From an uncultured Dyadobacter sp. (GTDB lineage Bacteria; Bacteroidota; Bacteroidia; Cytophagales; Spirosomataceae), in NCBI GenBank assembly GCA_937880795.1, contig CALGRQ010000461.1:1-36959 (forward strand): a stretch of DNA of 36,959 nucleotides, written 5' to 3'. The notes beneath the pieces were generated by a model that saw only the letters and a list, made by a program, of their open reading frames with translations, did no database searches and was not told the origin of the DNA. Below are positions 16,537 to 24,979 of the stretch, piece after piece (positions within the stretch are counted from its first letter, which is position 1; every line of letters starts with the position of its first letter). Made by a program: the position numbers and the translations under genes.

Positions 16537-18183
16537 TCAATACAATTTCTCGTAATACTCCCGGGCCATGCGATCGGAATTAAATGCCTCGCCCACATCG
16601 TTCATACTGTTCAGTACCATCTGCCCCCACTTTTCTGGATTGCCGTAATAAGTTGGGATGACATCATTTTCAAGTTTTTCGAATAATCTGTCCCGATCCT
16701 GTCCATTAATATCATCACCCTGAGCTACGGGTAAAATGAAGGCATTTTCTCCATCACGGGCAAACTCACAAATCCAGCCATCAAACGTTGACAGGTTCAA
16801 CGATGCATTCATCGCAGCCGTCATGCCGCTGGTTCCGGAGGCTTCTCTGGTCACTATGGGCGTATTAAGCCACACATCTGACCCATCCTTTAGTAACTTT
16901 GACAATGCCAATTCGTAACCTGTCAGTACAGCCATGTTCGGGAAATGATGGCTTAAATAAAATAAATGGTTAAAAGTATCAACCGCTCCCTGGTCTTTGG
17001 GGTAAGGCTTACCCGCCCATATTATCTGCACAGGCTGATCAACCCTACTCAATAGCTTTTTAAACCGTTCTATATCCCATATCAACATATCCGGGCGTTT
17101 ATAAGCTGCGAACCTACGCGCCCATACGATGGTCAAGACTTCCGGATCAAACAACTTACCGCATTGATCCGCAACTGTTTTAAAGAGTTGCTTCTTCAAC
17201 GCCCTTTTGCGAAGTAATATAGCTGCTGTATCGTTATTTTTCCTTCCAGACTCTAATGCCGGATCTACCCAGTAAGTTTTATTCTGAGCATTGGTGATGT
17301 GTCCAATTTCACATATACCAGGATAAGACTTCCACATATTTCGTGACACTTCTCCGTGAAGCTTAGAAACCCCATTGGCTTTATGGCTCATTGAAAGGGC
17401 TGCCAACGAATGATTGAAAATTTCACCTTCGTTGCCGGTAATTTCCCGGACCGTTTGCAAGGGCACACCGGCAAAGAATCCAAGATCATCCAAAAACTCC
17501 ATATTGTGCTTCTCGTTTCCTGCCTCTTCTGGTGTGTGGGTAGTAAAAACTACGCGTTTCTTCACGTCTGCCACATTTCCATATTTTTTGTACAAATGAA
17601 AAATGGCCGATACTGCATGCGCTTCATTGAAGTGATATATCTCAGGGTCGTACTGTAATTCTTCCAGCAAACGGGCTCCTCCCAGTCCCAAAATCATACA
17701 CTGCGCCACCTTCATCGTAACATCCGAGTCGTACAACGAATAACTTATTGAACGCATGGCCAGATCATTCCCATCTGTATCCGTAGTGAGTAAGAAAAGA
17801 GGCGCCGACTGAAATACGTCTGGTGGCAGATAATAAGCGGCTACCCAAACCGGTTTGCCAAGAATAGACAGCTGAAATCGAATAGTCGTATCCTGTAAAA
17901 AATGATACATCTTTTCCCGAAAGTTCGGTTCCATACTACCATCTTCCTGTCGATCCTGATCATAGTACCCTTTTTTCCAAAGCATACCAATACCAATAAC
18001 ATTTTGGTTTAATGCATACACGCTACGCATGTGTGAGCCGGCCAAAAAACCAAGCCCCCCCGAATATATTTTCAGAGCCTGATCAATCGCAAACTCCATT
18101 GAAAAATAGGCCACCGATTTTTGATACAGCTTGTCTGGTTTAATCGGATTGGCATAAGGTATTCTAAAAGAAGTTTCTAGCAT
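16537..18183 (-). CDS. glgP: Short alpha-glucan phosphorylase (GT35), with Thr at the PLP-lysine position
   Basis: A 548-residue protein of the short alpha-glucan phosphorylase type. Family signatures are AYFSMEFAIDQALKIYSGGL, HFNEAHAVSA, WARRFAAYKRPDMLIWD, IWAGKPYPKDQGA and REASGTSGMTAAMNASLN. Known role: phosphorolysis of alpha-1,4-glucans to glucose-1-phosphate, with pyridoxal phosphate held by a lysine. Aligning EASGTSGMTAAMN with EASGTGNMKFMLN of animal phosphorylase puts Thr455 (codon ACG, 16819-16821) where the PLP lysine should be; AAG would be a one-base change. It could be a subfamily trait, loss of activity or a sequencing error. The gene converges with the rmlD-like gene and is preceded by the LEA-like gene. 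The fold call is strong; activity is uncertain. Confidence 0.85.
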   Translation of the reverse strand: MLETSFRIPYANPIKPDKLYQKSVAYFSMEFAIDQALKIYSGGLGFLAGSHMRSVYALNQNVIGIGMLWKKGYYDQDRQEDGSMEPNFREKMYHFLQDTTIRFQLSILGKPVWVAAYYLPPDVFQSAPLFLLTTDTDGNDLAMRSISYSLYDSDVTMKVAQCMILGLGGARLLEELQYDPEIYHFNEAHAVSAIFHLYKKYGNVADVKKRVVFTTHTPEEAGNEKHNMEFLDDLGFFAGVPLQTVREITGNEGEIFNHSLAALSMSHKANGVSKLHGEVSRNMWKSYPGICEIGHITNAQNKTYWVDPALESGRKNNDTAAILLRKRALKKQLFKTVADQCGKLFDPEVLTIVWARRFAAYKRPDMLIWDIERFKKLLSRVDQPVQIIWAGKPYPKDQGAVDTFNHLFYLSHHFPNMAVLTGYELALSKLLKDGSDVWLNTPIVTREASGTSGMTAAMNASLNLSTFDGWICEFARDGENAFILPVAQGDDINGQDRDRLFEKLENDVIPTYYGNPEKWGQMVLNSMNDVGEAFNSDRMAREYYEKLY

Positions 18184-18312
18184 GTAACGTTCAGATTACG
18201 TGATCAATGAGAAAGATTTATGGATTTAATAAAAGTATGCCATCACATACCGGAGACGACTCTTGGGCTACAATGCCATGGCTATTTATCCACTTAAAAT
18301 CCAGTCTATGTA

Positions 18313-18349
18313 TAAAAAAGCACCTGTCCGAACCATCAGACAGGTGCTT
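18313..18349 (-). terminator. Intrinsic terminator of the LEA-like gene
   Basis: AAGCACCTGTC (18318-18328) and GACAGGTGCTT (18339-18349) form a perfect 11-bp stem with a 10-base loop. The A-run at 18314-18319 becomes a T-run on the minus strand after the stem. Confidence 0.85.
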
Positions 18350-18368
18350 CCTATATCATTCAAAATAA

Positions 18369-19223
18369 CTATTTCCCAAACAATCGCGACCAGAAGCCTT
18401 TTGCTTTTTCCTTGGTTTCTTCAAAAGTTTCGGCAGCTGCATCTTTCAATTCATTCAGTTCTACCTCGGCTTTTGCTTTCAGTTCAGCGGCTTTTACCTG
18501 CGCCTCAGCCAATTTTTCAGAAGCCAGTTCTTTGGCATCGTCCAATGCTTCTGATGCATCTTCTTTCAGGTCAGCCAGTTTTTCTGATGCCTCGGCAGTA
18601 AATTCCTGGGCTTTACCTTTGGCTATATCCAGCTTTTCAGCAGCAGCTGCTTTCAAGTCATCAGCCTTATCCGACAAATCGGCGGCAATTTCCTGTGCTT
18701 TCACTTTGCCAGCAGCTATGTTTAATTCTACTTCGTTCTGAAGTTCTTCGGTTTTCGCAGAAAAGGATGCTTTTAAGTCATCTACTTTATTCGCTACGGC
18801 GTCTTTAATTTCGCCAGCCTTTTCAATCGTGTTAGCTTTGGCTTCGTCGAACGAGTTTACAGCTTGATCCACCTTATCCTTGGCTGCATCAGCCACTTCC
18901 TCTTTTGCATCAACGATCGTGTTCTTTACATCGTCTACCTTATCTGCCACTACCTCTTTCACTTCCGTAGCTTTATCTGCCACTTCTGCTTTTACATCCG
19001 AAACGGCTTCCTTCACATTTTCCACTTTCTCTTCCACCGCTGCTTCCGCCGATGCAACTTTATCCTCTACGATGGCTGCTGCCTCATTTTTTACTTCCTC
19101 AGCCTTATTAAGAATTTCTTCCTTAGAATCAGCTACGGTCTCTTTAAGCTCCTCTGCTTTGGCATCCAATGCCTCTTTCGGATCAATAGGTTTTATGGGG
19201 TCCAGATTATTTGATTCTGCCAT
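18369..19223 (-). CDS. LEA-like alanine/lysine/glutamate-rich helical repeat protein
   Basis: A 284-residue protein from the ATG at 19223 (MAESNNLDPIKP); three codons upstream at 19232 is a less likely start. After a proline-containing head it is almost wholly short Ala-, Lys-, Glu- and Asp-rich helical units such as DKATEVKEVVADKVDDVKN and EKLDIAKGKAQEF, ending in GFWSRLFGK. This composition resembles group 3 late-embryogenesis-abundant proteins, which are disordered in solution and help cells survive drying or freezing. No signal peptide is seen. It could also be a coiled-coil surface or membrane-associated protein, and the GFWSRLFGK tail might bind membrane. A strong terminator follows. 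Confidence 0.7.
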   Translation of the reverse strand: MAESNNLDPIKPIDPKEALDAKAEELKETVADSKEEILNKAEEVKNEAAAIVEDKVASAEAAVEEKVENVKEAVSDVKAEVADKATEVKEVVADKVDDVKNTIVDAKEEVADAAKDKVDQAVNSFDEAKANTIEKAGEIKDAVANKVDDLKASFSAKTEELQNEVELNIAAGKVKAQEIAADLSDKADDLKAAAAEKLDIAKGKAQEFTAEASEKLADLKEDASEALDDAKELASEKLAEAQVKAAELKAKAEVELNELKDAAAETFEETKEKAKGFWSRLFGK

Positions 19224-19307
19224 TGGAAACAATGTTTAGGTTATACGGATGAATTCGAAATCTACAAAGGAGTTCGCAACGTTGCAAACAATGTACAGCC
19301 TTTTTGC

Positions 19308-19874
19308 TTAGCTTAATCTTCTAATGATCAATTTTTTAACAAATTCATAAAACGGATCGGGTTGTAAGGTCCTCCAATTGTTCAATTGAAGGGTTCCTCC
19401 GAAATTAATGTAGTAATCCAACCGAAATCGTTTCCATTCTTGCTCTACGTGTTCACGGAAATTTACGGCAGCAATCCATCCGTCTTCTACGTCGTCGAAC
19501 CACTCGGCATAGTAGTCATCCTCCGCTCCGTGAAAGTCAAAAACATTTTCTCCCAACAGAATAAATTGATTGATACCCTCATCGAGAAGTGGATCTACTA
19601 CCTGTCGCTTAAAAAACATAATGTCGTTGTGAAGGGTATCGTTCCACTCTCCAAACATTTCGATAATGGCGTATTTTTTGACATAATCCGCAAAAAGGAT
19701 TTTTACATACAAAGTCTCCGAACCTATATCATCCCACATCGGATGGATATAGTAGCCATAAATCGTATTTTCATAGTAATCAAGATTATACAAGCGTCCA
19801 TAAAACGGCGATCGCTTATCGCGGCTTGCCACATAATGCTTCTCCCAATTATAGTAAGGCTCAATTTCTTGCAT
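19308..19874 (-). CDS. Conserved hypothetical protein, aromatic and acidic
   Basis: A 188-residue soluble protein with no signal peptide or membrane segment. It is rich in Tyr, Trp, Asp and Glu (MQEIEPYYNWEKHYVASRD, HGAEDDYYAEWFDDVEDGW). I do not recognise a family. It has an isolated promoter and gene position: the LEA-like gene follows 85 bases downstream on the same strand, and a terminator for the next gene lies upstream. Codon usage looks like its neighbours. Function unknown. Confidence 0.65.
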   Translation of the reverse strand: MQEIEPYYNWEKHYVASRDKRSPFYGRLYNLDYYENTIYGYYIHPMWDDIGSETLYVKILFADYVKKYAIIEMFGEWNDTLHNDIMFFKRQVVDPLLDEGINQFILLGENVFDFHGAEDDYYAEWFDDVEDGWIAAVNFREHVEQEWKRFRLDYYINFGGTLQLNNWRTLQPDPFYEFVKKLIIRRLS

Positions 19875-19899
19875 AGATGTACCGATTCGGTTTTATCCA

Positions 19900-19945
19900 A
19901 AAGTAAAAAAGACTTAAACGATGTACATCATCATTTAAGTCTTTT
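19900..19945 (-). terminator. Intrinsic terminator of the DUF1080 gene
   Basis: AAAAGACTTAAA (19907-19918) pairs with TTTAAGTCTTTT (19934-19945). The 15-base loop contains the palindrome GATGTACATC (19920-19929). The flanking A-run gives a T-run on the minus strand. Confidence 0.8.
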
Positions 19946-19992
19946 CCAAATATTAGTGCAGATTCCTCATTTCGGAAAAATCTGATCCCAGC

Positions 19993-20757
19993 TTACAACT
20001 CTCTAATCCAGATGTTTCTAAAGCTGGTTGTATTGTTATGATCCTGAAGTTTGATCGGGCCACGTCCGTGCGGTTCGATGGTTGGCTGGCCCACATAAGG
20101 CGTTGTACCCTGAATCGCCGTGTGATTTTGGATCAACACACCGTTATGAAGAACTGTGATATACGGTGGTGTAACCATTTGCCCATCTTTGTTAAAGTGA
20201 GGAGCTTTATAAACTACATCATAAGTTTGCCATTCGCCTGGTCCTACGGTAGCGTTTACCAAAGGCATTGTTTGCTTATAGATAGAACCTGCCTGTCCGT
20301 TTGAATAAGTAGGATTGTTGTAGCTATCCAATACCTGCAACTCATATATACCCTGCATAAAAATACCGCTATTCCCACGCCCCTGGCCGTTTCCGTCCAC
20401 TTTCGCAGGTGTACGCCATTCGATATGTAGTTGATAATCACCAAAAGTTTGTTTGGTTTGTATATCACCTGACTTTGGAGCAACGGTCATTGCACCATCG
20501 GCAACAGTCCAGGGTGCCGCAGGGTTACCTGGTTTCGTAGAAACCCAGTTATCCAGATTTCTTCCGTCGAACAAAACAATGGCATCAGAGGGTGCTGTAA
20601 AGCCTGAAACCGCAGTGGAAGGCTTGCCCGGAGTGATTACACGAGGTACGGGACTCCATAACTCACTGGATTCGGGAGTTTGTTTCGCAGGTTGTAATTG
20701 GGCGTGTGCGCCAAAAGCGGCTGCTAAACCGAATACGGTCAGGATAAATTTTTTCAT
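19993..20757 (-). CDS. Secreted DUF1080 (3-keto-disaccharide hydrolase family) protein
   Basis: A 254-residue protein from the ATG at 20757, which gives a clear signal peptide (MKKFILTVFGLAAAFGAHAQ). The longer frame from 20790 adds 11 residues without benefit. The DUF1080 beta-sandwich is recognised from IVLFDGRNLDNWVS, FGDYQLHIEWRTP, GNSGIFMQGIYELQVLDSY and GPIKLQDHNNTTSFRNIWIREL. Known: the family (PF06439) is annotated as 3-keto-disaccharide hydrolase, acting on glycosides first oxidised at C3 of the sugar. It diverges from a second DUF1080 gene and a cytochrome-c-linked dehydrogenase, which is consistent with one periplasmic pathway. The exact substrate is not known. Confidence 0.85.
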   Translation of the reverse strand: MKKFILTVFGLAAAFGAHAQLQPAKQTPESSELWSPVPRVITPGKPSTAVSGFTAPSDAIVLFDGRNLDNWVSTKPGNPAAPWTVADGAMTVAPKSGDIQTKQTFGDYQLHIEWRTPAKVDGNGQGRGNSGIFMQGIYELQVLDSYNNPTYSNGQAGSIYKQTMPLVNATVGPGEWQTYDVVYKAPHFNKDGQMVTPPYITVLHNGVLIQNHTAIQGTTPYVGQPTIEPHGRGPIKLQDHNNTTSFRNIWIREL

Positions 20758-20895
20758 TGTAGGAAATAACTGTTTAGTATAAAAAGTCATTGAAATAAAT
20801 CAAAACACAACATTAAGTAAAAAGCTTTAACATTTACTCGTCCTACCCATAAATTATATCCATTTTCCAAAATCTTATACCGTTATTTGCACCCG

Positions 20896-20916
20896 CACCA
20901 GCCTGACTCGCTGGTG
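20896..20916 (+). promoter_or_regulatory. Hairpin with T-run in the leader of the DUF1080-PA14 gene
   Basis: CACCAGC (20896-20902) and GCTGGTG (20910-20916) flank CTGACTC and are followed by TTTTAATC. The hairpin lies 31 bases before the ATG at 20948 and just after a TTTGCACC sequence (20886-20893). It may be a 5' stabilising hairpin or a small attenuator. Confidence 0.35.
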
Positions 20917-20947
20917 TTTTAATCTAAAACCTCAGCTTACATTCTGT

Positions 20948-22795
20948 ATGTTTAAATTGAACAATCAATTATCCTCGCTTCTGTCGCTGGGACTGACCGT
21001 GCTTATGGCGTCGTCAGTATTTGCTCAGCAGGCGATTCCTCTGAACGATTTGAATGCTTTTACCACGAAGTCTAACAACTGGAAAATTGTAGGTGATGCA
21101 TCGGTTGACATTTCTAAAGAAAATGTGTTGTCTACAACACCCGGCAAAGGTGTTTTAGCCTGTTTACACGAAAAAGGAAAATATGGAGCTCAATATGAAC
21201 TCATTTCCAACTTAAAACACGGCGATTTGGATATAGAACTGGACTTTATGCTAGCCAAAGGTTCTAATTCAGGGATTTATCTGCAAGGAAACTATGAAAT
21301 TCAGTTGTTTGATAGCTGGGGTAAAAAAACAGCCAAATACAACGACTGCGGGGGTATATATGAACGCTGGAACGACGCCAAACCTGATGGTGAAAAAGGA
21401 TATGAAGGCTATGCCCCGCGTTACAACGTAGCCAAAGCACCGGGGCTATGGCAAAATATTAAAATCTCGTATCAAGCTCCGCGTTTTGATGCCAATGGAA
21501 AGAAAATAGCCAATGCTGTATTTTTATCCATTGTATTGAACGGCGTAACAATTCATGAAAACGTTGAAGTAAGCGGCCCTACACGCGGCTCACTGACAGC
21601 AGAAGATGTACCTATGGGTCCACTTCGCTTCCAAGGCGACCATGGATCGCTGGCCATTAAAAATATTAAAATCAACAATTTTGATCAGAAACCGGGCACA
21701 CTTACAGACCTGAAATACAAAACTTATTATGGTGGTTTGCTGGAAACAGAAGATTTATCCAAACACAAGCCGGCTGAAACAGGGCAGTCGCCAGCGCTTA
21801 CGTGGGAAATTCTAAAAGAAAACAATAACTATTCTTACGTATACACGGGTAAATACAACGTTCCGGTTGCAGGTGATTATCATTTCCGTTTACAGGCGGC
21901 CGGTAATTCATCGCTAAAAATCGATGGAAAAGCGGTACTGGCTATGGAATGGAAAAACGGCAATGAAAACCGGACAGCCGACATCAACCTAACTGCTGGC
22001 GAGCATACCATTGAGATTGTCAATAACAAAAGAGATGGTTGGTTAAAACCCGCACTAGGACTCTGGGTAAGCGGTCCCGGTTTTAGAGAAAAAGCCTACA
22101 ATACCAAGAGCTCAGCCATTGGAGGCAAAGGTACCGATCCGATTTTGATCAATGCTTCTACGAACACCATCACTCGTAGCTTTATGGATTTCAAAAAAGA
22201 CAGCAATACAAAAAGCACCCGCATTGTTCATGCGGTGTCGGTAGGTAGTCCATCTAATTTACACTATACCTACGATATGGACAGAGGTGCCATTTTCCAG
22301 GTTTGGCGTGGCGACTTCCTGGATGCCACTCCAATGTGGAACAACCGTGGGGATGGTTCTTCACGCCCACGAGGCAGCTTGACAATGCTGGGAAATGATA
22401 TGGTTTTAGGTAAAATAAATGGTAACCAGTGGGTAACAGATACAACGGGTAGTGGCTATCGTCCAAAAGGCTATACCATTGATGAGGCCGATGTGCCTAC
22501 TTTCCAGTATTTGGCATTTGGCTCTACCGTAACCGACAATATTACAGTAGTTAACAACCAGTATTTCGACCGATTGATTAAAGTAAGCAACCCGGTAAAA
22601 GATCTGGTTGCGAAAGTAGCAGACGGAACTACCATTGAAAAAATATCGGATATCCTATACGCTGTCAACGGTAAAGCCTATTACATTCAACTGGCCGATA
22701 AGAACGTCAAAGCGGTAGTACGCAACGCCAATGGAAAACAGGAATTATTAATCCCTGTAAACCAAGGTGAAGTAAAGTATTCGATCCTATTCTGA
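20948..22795 (+). CDS. Secreted protein: DUF1080 domain, PA14-like domain and unknown C-terminal domain
   Basis: A 615-residue protein with signal peptide (residues 1-27, ending VFAQ). The first domain (about 30-245) is DUF1080-like: GDLDIELDFMLAKGSNSG, IYLQGNYEIQLFDSWG and GPLRFQGDHGSLAIKNIKI. Residues about 255-385 look like a PA14-type beta-barrel carbohydrate-binding domain (YVYTGKYNVPVAGDYHFRLQ, GEHTIEIVN). Residues about 400-615 contain FQVWRGDFLDATPMWNNRGD, a stretch seen in proteins linked to sorbosone-dehydrogenase-like genes, with unknown function. The next gene, a dehydrogenase, starts 55 bases downstream. By inference the two work together on a glycan-derived sugar in the periplasm. 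Confidence 0.8.
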   Translation: MFKLNNQLSSLLSLGLTVLMASSVFAQQAIPLNDLNAFTTKSNNWKIVGDASVDISKENVLSTTPGKGVLACLHEKGKYGAQYELISNLKHGDLDIELDFMLAKGSNSGIYLQGNYEIQLFDSWGKKTAKYNDCGGIYERWNDAKPDGEKGYEGYAPRYNVAKAPGLWQNIKISYQAPRFDANGKKIANAVFLSIVLNGVTIHENVEVSGPTRGSLTAEDVPMGPLRFQGDHGSLAIKNIKINNFDQKPGTLTDLKYKTYYGGLLETEDLSKHKPAETGQSPALTWEILKENNNYSYVYTGKYNVPVAGDYHFRLQAAGNSSLKIDGKAVLAMEWKNGNENRTADINLTAGEHTIEIVNNKRDGWLKPALGLWVSGPGFREKAYNTKSSAIGGKGTDPILINASTNTITRSFMDFKKDSNTKSTRIVHAVSVGSPSNLHYTYDMDRGAIFQVWRGDFLDATPMWNNRGDGSSRPRGSLTMLGNDMVLGKINGNQWVTDTTGSGYRPKGYTIDEADVPTFQYLAFGSTVTDNITVVNNQYFDRLIKVSNPVKDLVAKVADGTTIEKISDILYAVNGKAYYIQLADKNVKAVVRNANGKQELLIPVNQGEVKYSILF

Positions 22796-22850
22796 TATAC
22801 CCATGAAGGTTCTCAGCAAAAATCGCTGATGGCCAATAGCTTAAAATCAT

Positions 22851-24791
22851 ATGAAAAAAATTGCTCAGTTAGCATTTATGCTCCTAGCCAGCCTTACGAC
22901 CCTGCACGCTCAGGAATCGCCAAAGGAGGAGGATTTTTATAAAATAGTAACACCAGCCATTCCCGAGGGAATAATCCTTGAAGTAGGCGGACTCACCACT
23001 TTACCGAATGGTTCTTTGGCAATTTCTACCCGCCGTGGAGAAGTTTGGATTGTGGAAAACCCAACAAGTCCCAAACCCTATTTCCGGAAGTTTGCAACGG
23101 GTTTACACGAAATTCTTGGCCTTGCCTACAAGGAAGGTGCACTGTATTGTGCACAGCGAGGAGAGCTTACCAAGTTGGTAGATAAAAACGGCGATGGAAA
23201 AGCGGACATATACGAAACAGTATACGCCTGGCCTCTTTCAGGTCATTATCACGAATACTCCTTCGGACCAAAACTTGCTCCGGACGGCAGCTTCTTTGTC
23301 AGCGGAAATGTTGCCTTTGGAGACGAAGAGTGGTGGAGGGGTGAAAGCCGTGTACCTGGTCGTGGGTGGATCTTCCACATCACCAATGATGGTAAATTCG
23401 AACCATACGCAACTGGTGTTCGCTCTCCTGCCGGTATCAGTATGCTGAATGGCGAACTTTTTTACACCGAAAACCAAGGCGACTGGCAAGGTACCGGTGG
23501 GATTTTCCAGGTTAAAAAAGGAGATTTTATGGGCCACCCAGCCGGACTTAAGTGGGCCGAACTACCTAACTCTCCTGTAAAATTAACAGAGAAACAATTT
23601 TTTGCCGAACGCGATAATCGCCAAAAAAGAAATGAGCAAAACCGGGCTATCAAACCCGAGAATATAGTGGACGAGAAACCGGAGTTCCTATATCAACTGA
23701 AAGAAAAGTATGATATGGTTCGTTTACCGGCTGTATGGCTACCGTACGGTGTTCATGGAGTTTCTACCGCAGAAATGATTCTGGATGACACCAAAGGAGA
23801 CTTCGGTCCTTTTACCGGACAAATTTTTGTAGGAGATCAGGGCCAAAGCAACATCATGCGTGTCGTATTGGAAAAAGTGAAGGGTGAGTATCAAGGTGCT
23901 TCCATTGGTTTCCGAAGTGGTTTCCAATCGGGTGTATTGCGTATGGCGTTTGATAAAGACGGAAGTATGTATGTGGGAGAGACCAACCGTGGCTGGGGAT
24001 CGGCTGGTGATGCCAACCAAGGGTTACAGCGCCTGGTTTGGAATGGCAAAATGCCTTTCGAAATGTATACGGTAAAAGCGATGCCAGATGGTTTCGAAAT
24101 CGAATTTACGATGCCCGTTGATAGAAAATCGGCTGAGGATCTCGATTCTTACAAAGTAAGCAGCTACCTATACAAGCACTTCCCGGTTTACGGAAGTCCA
24201 CCTGTAAACACCGAAGATTTGAAGATAAAAGGTGTCAAACTTTCTGCTGATGGCAAAAAAGTACGTGTGGTTGTTGATGGCCTACGTCAATATTATGTAC
24301 ATAAAATTCAGTTAGAAGGCGTACGTTCCGAAGCTAATTCGTGGTCGCTGGTACATAGTGATGCTTATTATACTTTAAACAATATACCGGATGGCGAAAA
24401 GTTAAAAGCCACAGAGTTGAAAACAACCCGTTCGGGCAAAACCCAGGCATCAGTTGATAAAGCCCCAGCCAAGGAGCATGTATCTCCCGATGGCAAAGGA
24501 AAAACTGCGCCAACCACGGCTTCTGCCAAAGTACCTACCTGGGAAGAAATAAAGCCAATACTAACTAAGAATACCTGCTTGGCTTGCCATACCACGGATA
24601 AAAAGGTTGTGGGACCTTCCTATATGGACGTTGCAAAACGGAAGTATTCAAACGAAAAAATTGTGGATCTAATCTACAACCCTAAGCCTGAAAACTGGCC
24701 GGACTATTCAACGCCAATGGCGCCTATGCCCCAAGTACCCAAAGCAGATGCTGCAAAAATTGCGGCATGGATTAATTCTCTCGCAAAATAG
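22851..24791 (+). CDS. Periplasmic sorbosone/glucose-dehydrogenase-like beta-propeller fused to cytochrome c
   Basis: A 646-residue protein with signal peptide (MKKIAQLAFMLLASLTTLHAQ). Residues about 40-390 resemble the beta-propeller of soluble quinoprotein or sorbosone dehydrogenases: LTTLPNGSLAISTRRGEVW, EILGLAYKEGALYCAQRGEL, LVDKNGDGKAD (an EF-hand-like calcium loop) and VRSPAGISMLNGELFYTENQ. A middle beta domain follows. The last about 100 residues are a class I cytochrome c with heme motif CLACH (576-580) and Met ligand candidates in TPMAPMPQVP (623, 626). Known: such enzymes oxidise sugars or alcohols and pass electrons to cytochrome c. Cofactor identity (PQQ or none) cannot be read by eye. 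It forms an operon with the DUF1080-PA14 gene. Confidence 0.82.
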   Translation: MKKIAQLAFMLLASLTTLHAQESPKEEDFYKIVTPAIPEGIILEVGGLTTLPNGSLAISTRRGEVWIVENPTSPKPYFRKFATGLHEILGLAYKEGALYCAQRGELTKLVDKNGDGKADIYETVYAWPLSGHYHEYSFGPKLAPDGSFFVSGNVAFGDEEWWRGESRVPGRGWIFHITNDGKFEPYATGVRSPAGISMLNGELFYTENQGDWQGTGGIFQVKKGDFMGHPAGLKWAELPNSPVKLTEKQFFAERDNRQKRNEQNRAIKPENIVDEKPEFLYQLKEKYDMVRLPAVWLPYGVHGVSTAEMILDDTKGDFGPFTGQIFVGDQGQSNIMRVVLEKVKGEYQGASIGFRSGFQSGVLRMAFDKDGSMYVGETNRGWGSAGDANQGLQRLVWNGKMPFEMYTVKAMPDGFEIEFTMPVDRKSAEDLDSYKVSSYLYKHFPVYGSPPVNTEDLKIKGVKLSADGKKVRVVVDGLRQYYVHKIQLEGVRSEANSWSLVHSDAYYTLNNIPDGEKLKATELKTTRSGKTQASVDKAPAKEHVSPDGKGKTAPTTASAKVPTWEEIKPILTKNTCLACHTTDKKVVGPSYMDVAKRKYSNEKIVDLIYNPKPENWPDYSTPMAPMPQVPKADAAKIAAWINSLAK

Positions 24792-24816
24792 AGTACTTTG
24801 TTAAATGAATAAAGAC

Positions 24817-24852
24817 ACCGTCCTGCATCTTGTATCAGGACGGTTTTTTTTA
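24817..24852 (+). terminator. Intrinsic terminator after the dehydrogenase operon
   Basis: CCGTCCTG (24818-24825) and CAGGACGG (24836-24843) form a perfect 8-bp stem, extended by A24817-T24844, and are followed by a run of T. Confidence 0.88.
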
Positions 24853-24979
24853 TAGGCTATGTGCTCCGAAGCAATGCTCTGGATGATTATTCGGCAAGGC
24901 TAACATGGCTGTACAAATGGATAAAGCGCAATTTTATTGTTAAATTTCGTTACTAATAAGCTATGTAACAGATTTACCG

